Assembly: GCA_959602875.1 (NCBI GenBank)
Contig: CAUGVQ010000103.1
Span: 1 to 7,006 of the forward strand
Source: an uncultured Collinsella sp.
GTDB lineage: Bacteria; Actinomycetota; Coriobacteriia; Coriobacteriales; Coriobacteriaceae
Direction of reading: 5' to 3'
Length of the DNA stretch: 7,006 bases
Part shown: positions 5,979 to 7,006 of the stretch, one piece after another
How positions within the stretch are numbered: the first letter of the stretch is position 1
Layout: the number at the start of each line of letters is the position of its first letter
The notes under the pieces: generated by a model
What the model was told of the DNA's origin: nothing
Seen by the model: the letters and a program-made list of their open reading frames with translations, nothing else
Database searches by the model: none
Translations under genes and position numbers: made by a program

Positions 5979-5981
5979 AAG

Positions 5982-7006
5982 CTACTTGATCTCCTCGTAG
6001 ATCTTGTACGCCTCGTCCATGATGTCGGTCTTGACGTAGTTCTCCACGGGGACCTCCTCGGTGACCTGGCCACCGTCGAGGAAGACCTTCTGCTGGGCCT
6101 CGTAGTAACCGAGGATGACGTCGTCCTGGCCGAGCGCCTCGACCGTGCCGTCCCAGTCGCCCTCGCCCGTAGCCTGCTGCATGGTCTCCTCGGGAACCTC
6201 GAGCTCGGTGGCGAGCAGGGTCGCGACCTTGTCGATGTTCTCGGCACGATAGACCTGAGCCTTGGCGATGGCGGCACCGAAGCGAGCGAGAACCTCAGCG
6301 TTCTCCTCGGCGTACTCGGGCAGGCACACGAAGCTGGACGGGAAGGCGACCTCGTCGGAGTAGTCGGTGTTGGTGCCGAGGACGAGGTAGTTGTCGCCGA
6401 GCTCGTTGGCGATGGTCACGGTGTTGGGCGACCAGGTGGCGGCGGCGTCGATCTGGCCGGAGAGAAGAGCGGTGGTCATACCAGCGACCTGCATCTCCTG
6501 GACCTCGATGTCGTCACGGGTGAGGCCGGCGTCGCGGAGCACGTAGTCGAGGATGATCTCGGAGGAGGTGCCGGACTGGAGGCCGACCTTCTTGCCCTTG
6601 AGGTCAGCAGCGGAAGCGATCTTGGTCTTGTCGCAGACCACGGCGTCGGCCTGGGAGAGCTGGTCGAAGGCGAAGACGACGGCGTCGCCGTTGATGCAGA
6701 GGCTGTGGGCACCGTGACCGATCTGCGAGATGTCGATGCTGCCGGACTGCATAGCGGTGATCTCGGCGGGGCCGGCCTCGAACTTGGTGGCCTCGATGGT
6801 GATGCCGACCTCGTCGAAGTAGCCCTGATCCATGGCGGAGAAGAGGGAGGAAGCCGAACCGAGGTTGGGCATGTAAGCGACGCGCAGGGTCACGGGCTCG
6901 TACTCAGAGCTGGCGGCAGGGGTGCTGCCGGCAGGAGTCTCGCCGTTGCTGCAGCCGGCGAGGCCCGCCATGGCGATGCCGAGGCCACCGAGGCCAGCGA
7001 GCATGC
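5982..7006 (-). CDS. ABC transporter substrate-binding lipoprotein, NMT1/SsuA type (5' end probably missing)
   Basis: This is a type-2 periplasmic-binding-fold protein of the nitrate/sulfonate/taurine (SsuA) and NMT1/THI5-like group; it should capture a small solute outside the membrane for an ABC permease. Numbered from the ATG at 7004, a hydrophobic Gly/Ala-rich stretch ends in the lipobox LAGC (15-18), so C18 would be lipidated. A Ser/Thr/Pro/Ala/Glu linker follows. The first domain starts at VTLRVAYMPN (38-47), with DQGYFDEVGI and MQSGSIDISQIGHGAH. Then come LKGKKVG (135-141), SGTSSE (144-149) and LLSGQIDAAATWSP (about 180-193). The sequence from the ATG lacks the basic residues expected at the start of a signal peptide, so the true start probably lies a few codons beyond the window. 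Ligand cannot be named: the CCC motif of THI5-type pyrimidine binders is absent. Permease and ATPase genes are not visible. An intrinsic terminator follows. Confidence 0.9.
   Translation of the reverse strand, partial: MLAGLGGLGIAMAGLAGCSNGETPAGSTPAASSEYEPVTLRVAYMPNLGSASSLFSAMDQGYFDEVGITIEATKFEAGPAEITAMQSGSIDISQIGHGAHSLCINGDAVVFAFDQLSQADAVVCDKTKIASAADLKGKKVGLQSGTSSEIILDYVLRDAGLTRDDIEVQEMQVAGMTTALLSGQIDAAATWSPNTVTIANELGDNYLVLGTNTDYSDEVAFPSSFVCLPEYAEENAEVLARFGAAIAKAQVYRAENIDKVATLLATELEVPEETMQQATGEGDWDGTVEALGQDDVILGYYEAQQKVFLDGGQVTEEVPVENYVKTDIMDEAYKIYEEIK

Overview
The window is GC-rich, densely coded bacterial DNA with strong Shine-Dalgarno sites. It reads as ordinary chromosome rather than phage or plasmid. 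High GC, separate hisF-hisI-hisE genes, a LarB, a PHP-type histidinol phosphatase and a lipoprotein with a glycine/alanine-rich signal peptide suggest an actinobacterial gut anaerobe, most likely a coriobacterium such as Collinsella or Olsenella. That assignment is an inference from gene content and composition; no rRNA or other marker gene is present.

Layout. (1) Positions 1-1428, plus strand: the end of a histidine operon, with hisF (5' end outside the window), hisI and hisE. (2) Positions 1425-2354, minus strand: a PHP-family phosphatase, probably histidinol-phosphatase, converging on hisE with a 4-base overlap of the two genes' ends. Enzymes for several histidine steps therefore face each other with no terminator between them. 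(3) Positions 2355-2514: a divergent intergenic region with two near-identical 26-base repeats at a 36-base period, one able to form a hairpin. (4) Positions 2515-3714, plus strand: a small ArsC/Spx-family thioredoxin-fold protein followed by larB, the first enzyme of nickel-pincer cofactor synthesis. A GC-rich hairpin after larB probably ends transcription from both sides. (5) Positions 3861-5864, minus strand: a two-gene unit in the order nagB-like then nagA-like, 12 bases apart. (6) Positions 5982-7006, minus strand: a substrate-binding lipoprotein of an ABC transporter of the NMT1/SsuA type, cut by the window edge and followed by a clear intrinsic terminator that lies only 36 bases before the nagB-like start.

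The most interesting point is the nagB/nagA pair. Both proteins keep the core catalytic framework but, by alignment from memory, lack residues that hold the sugar phosphate in the characterised enzymes. In the NagB-like protein the Asp of the Asp-His-Glu triad is also replaced. The pair may act on a related but different amino-sugar substrate. The rest of the window looks like conventional metabolism, and I found no CRISPR array, phage gene, insertion sequence or tRNA.
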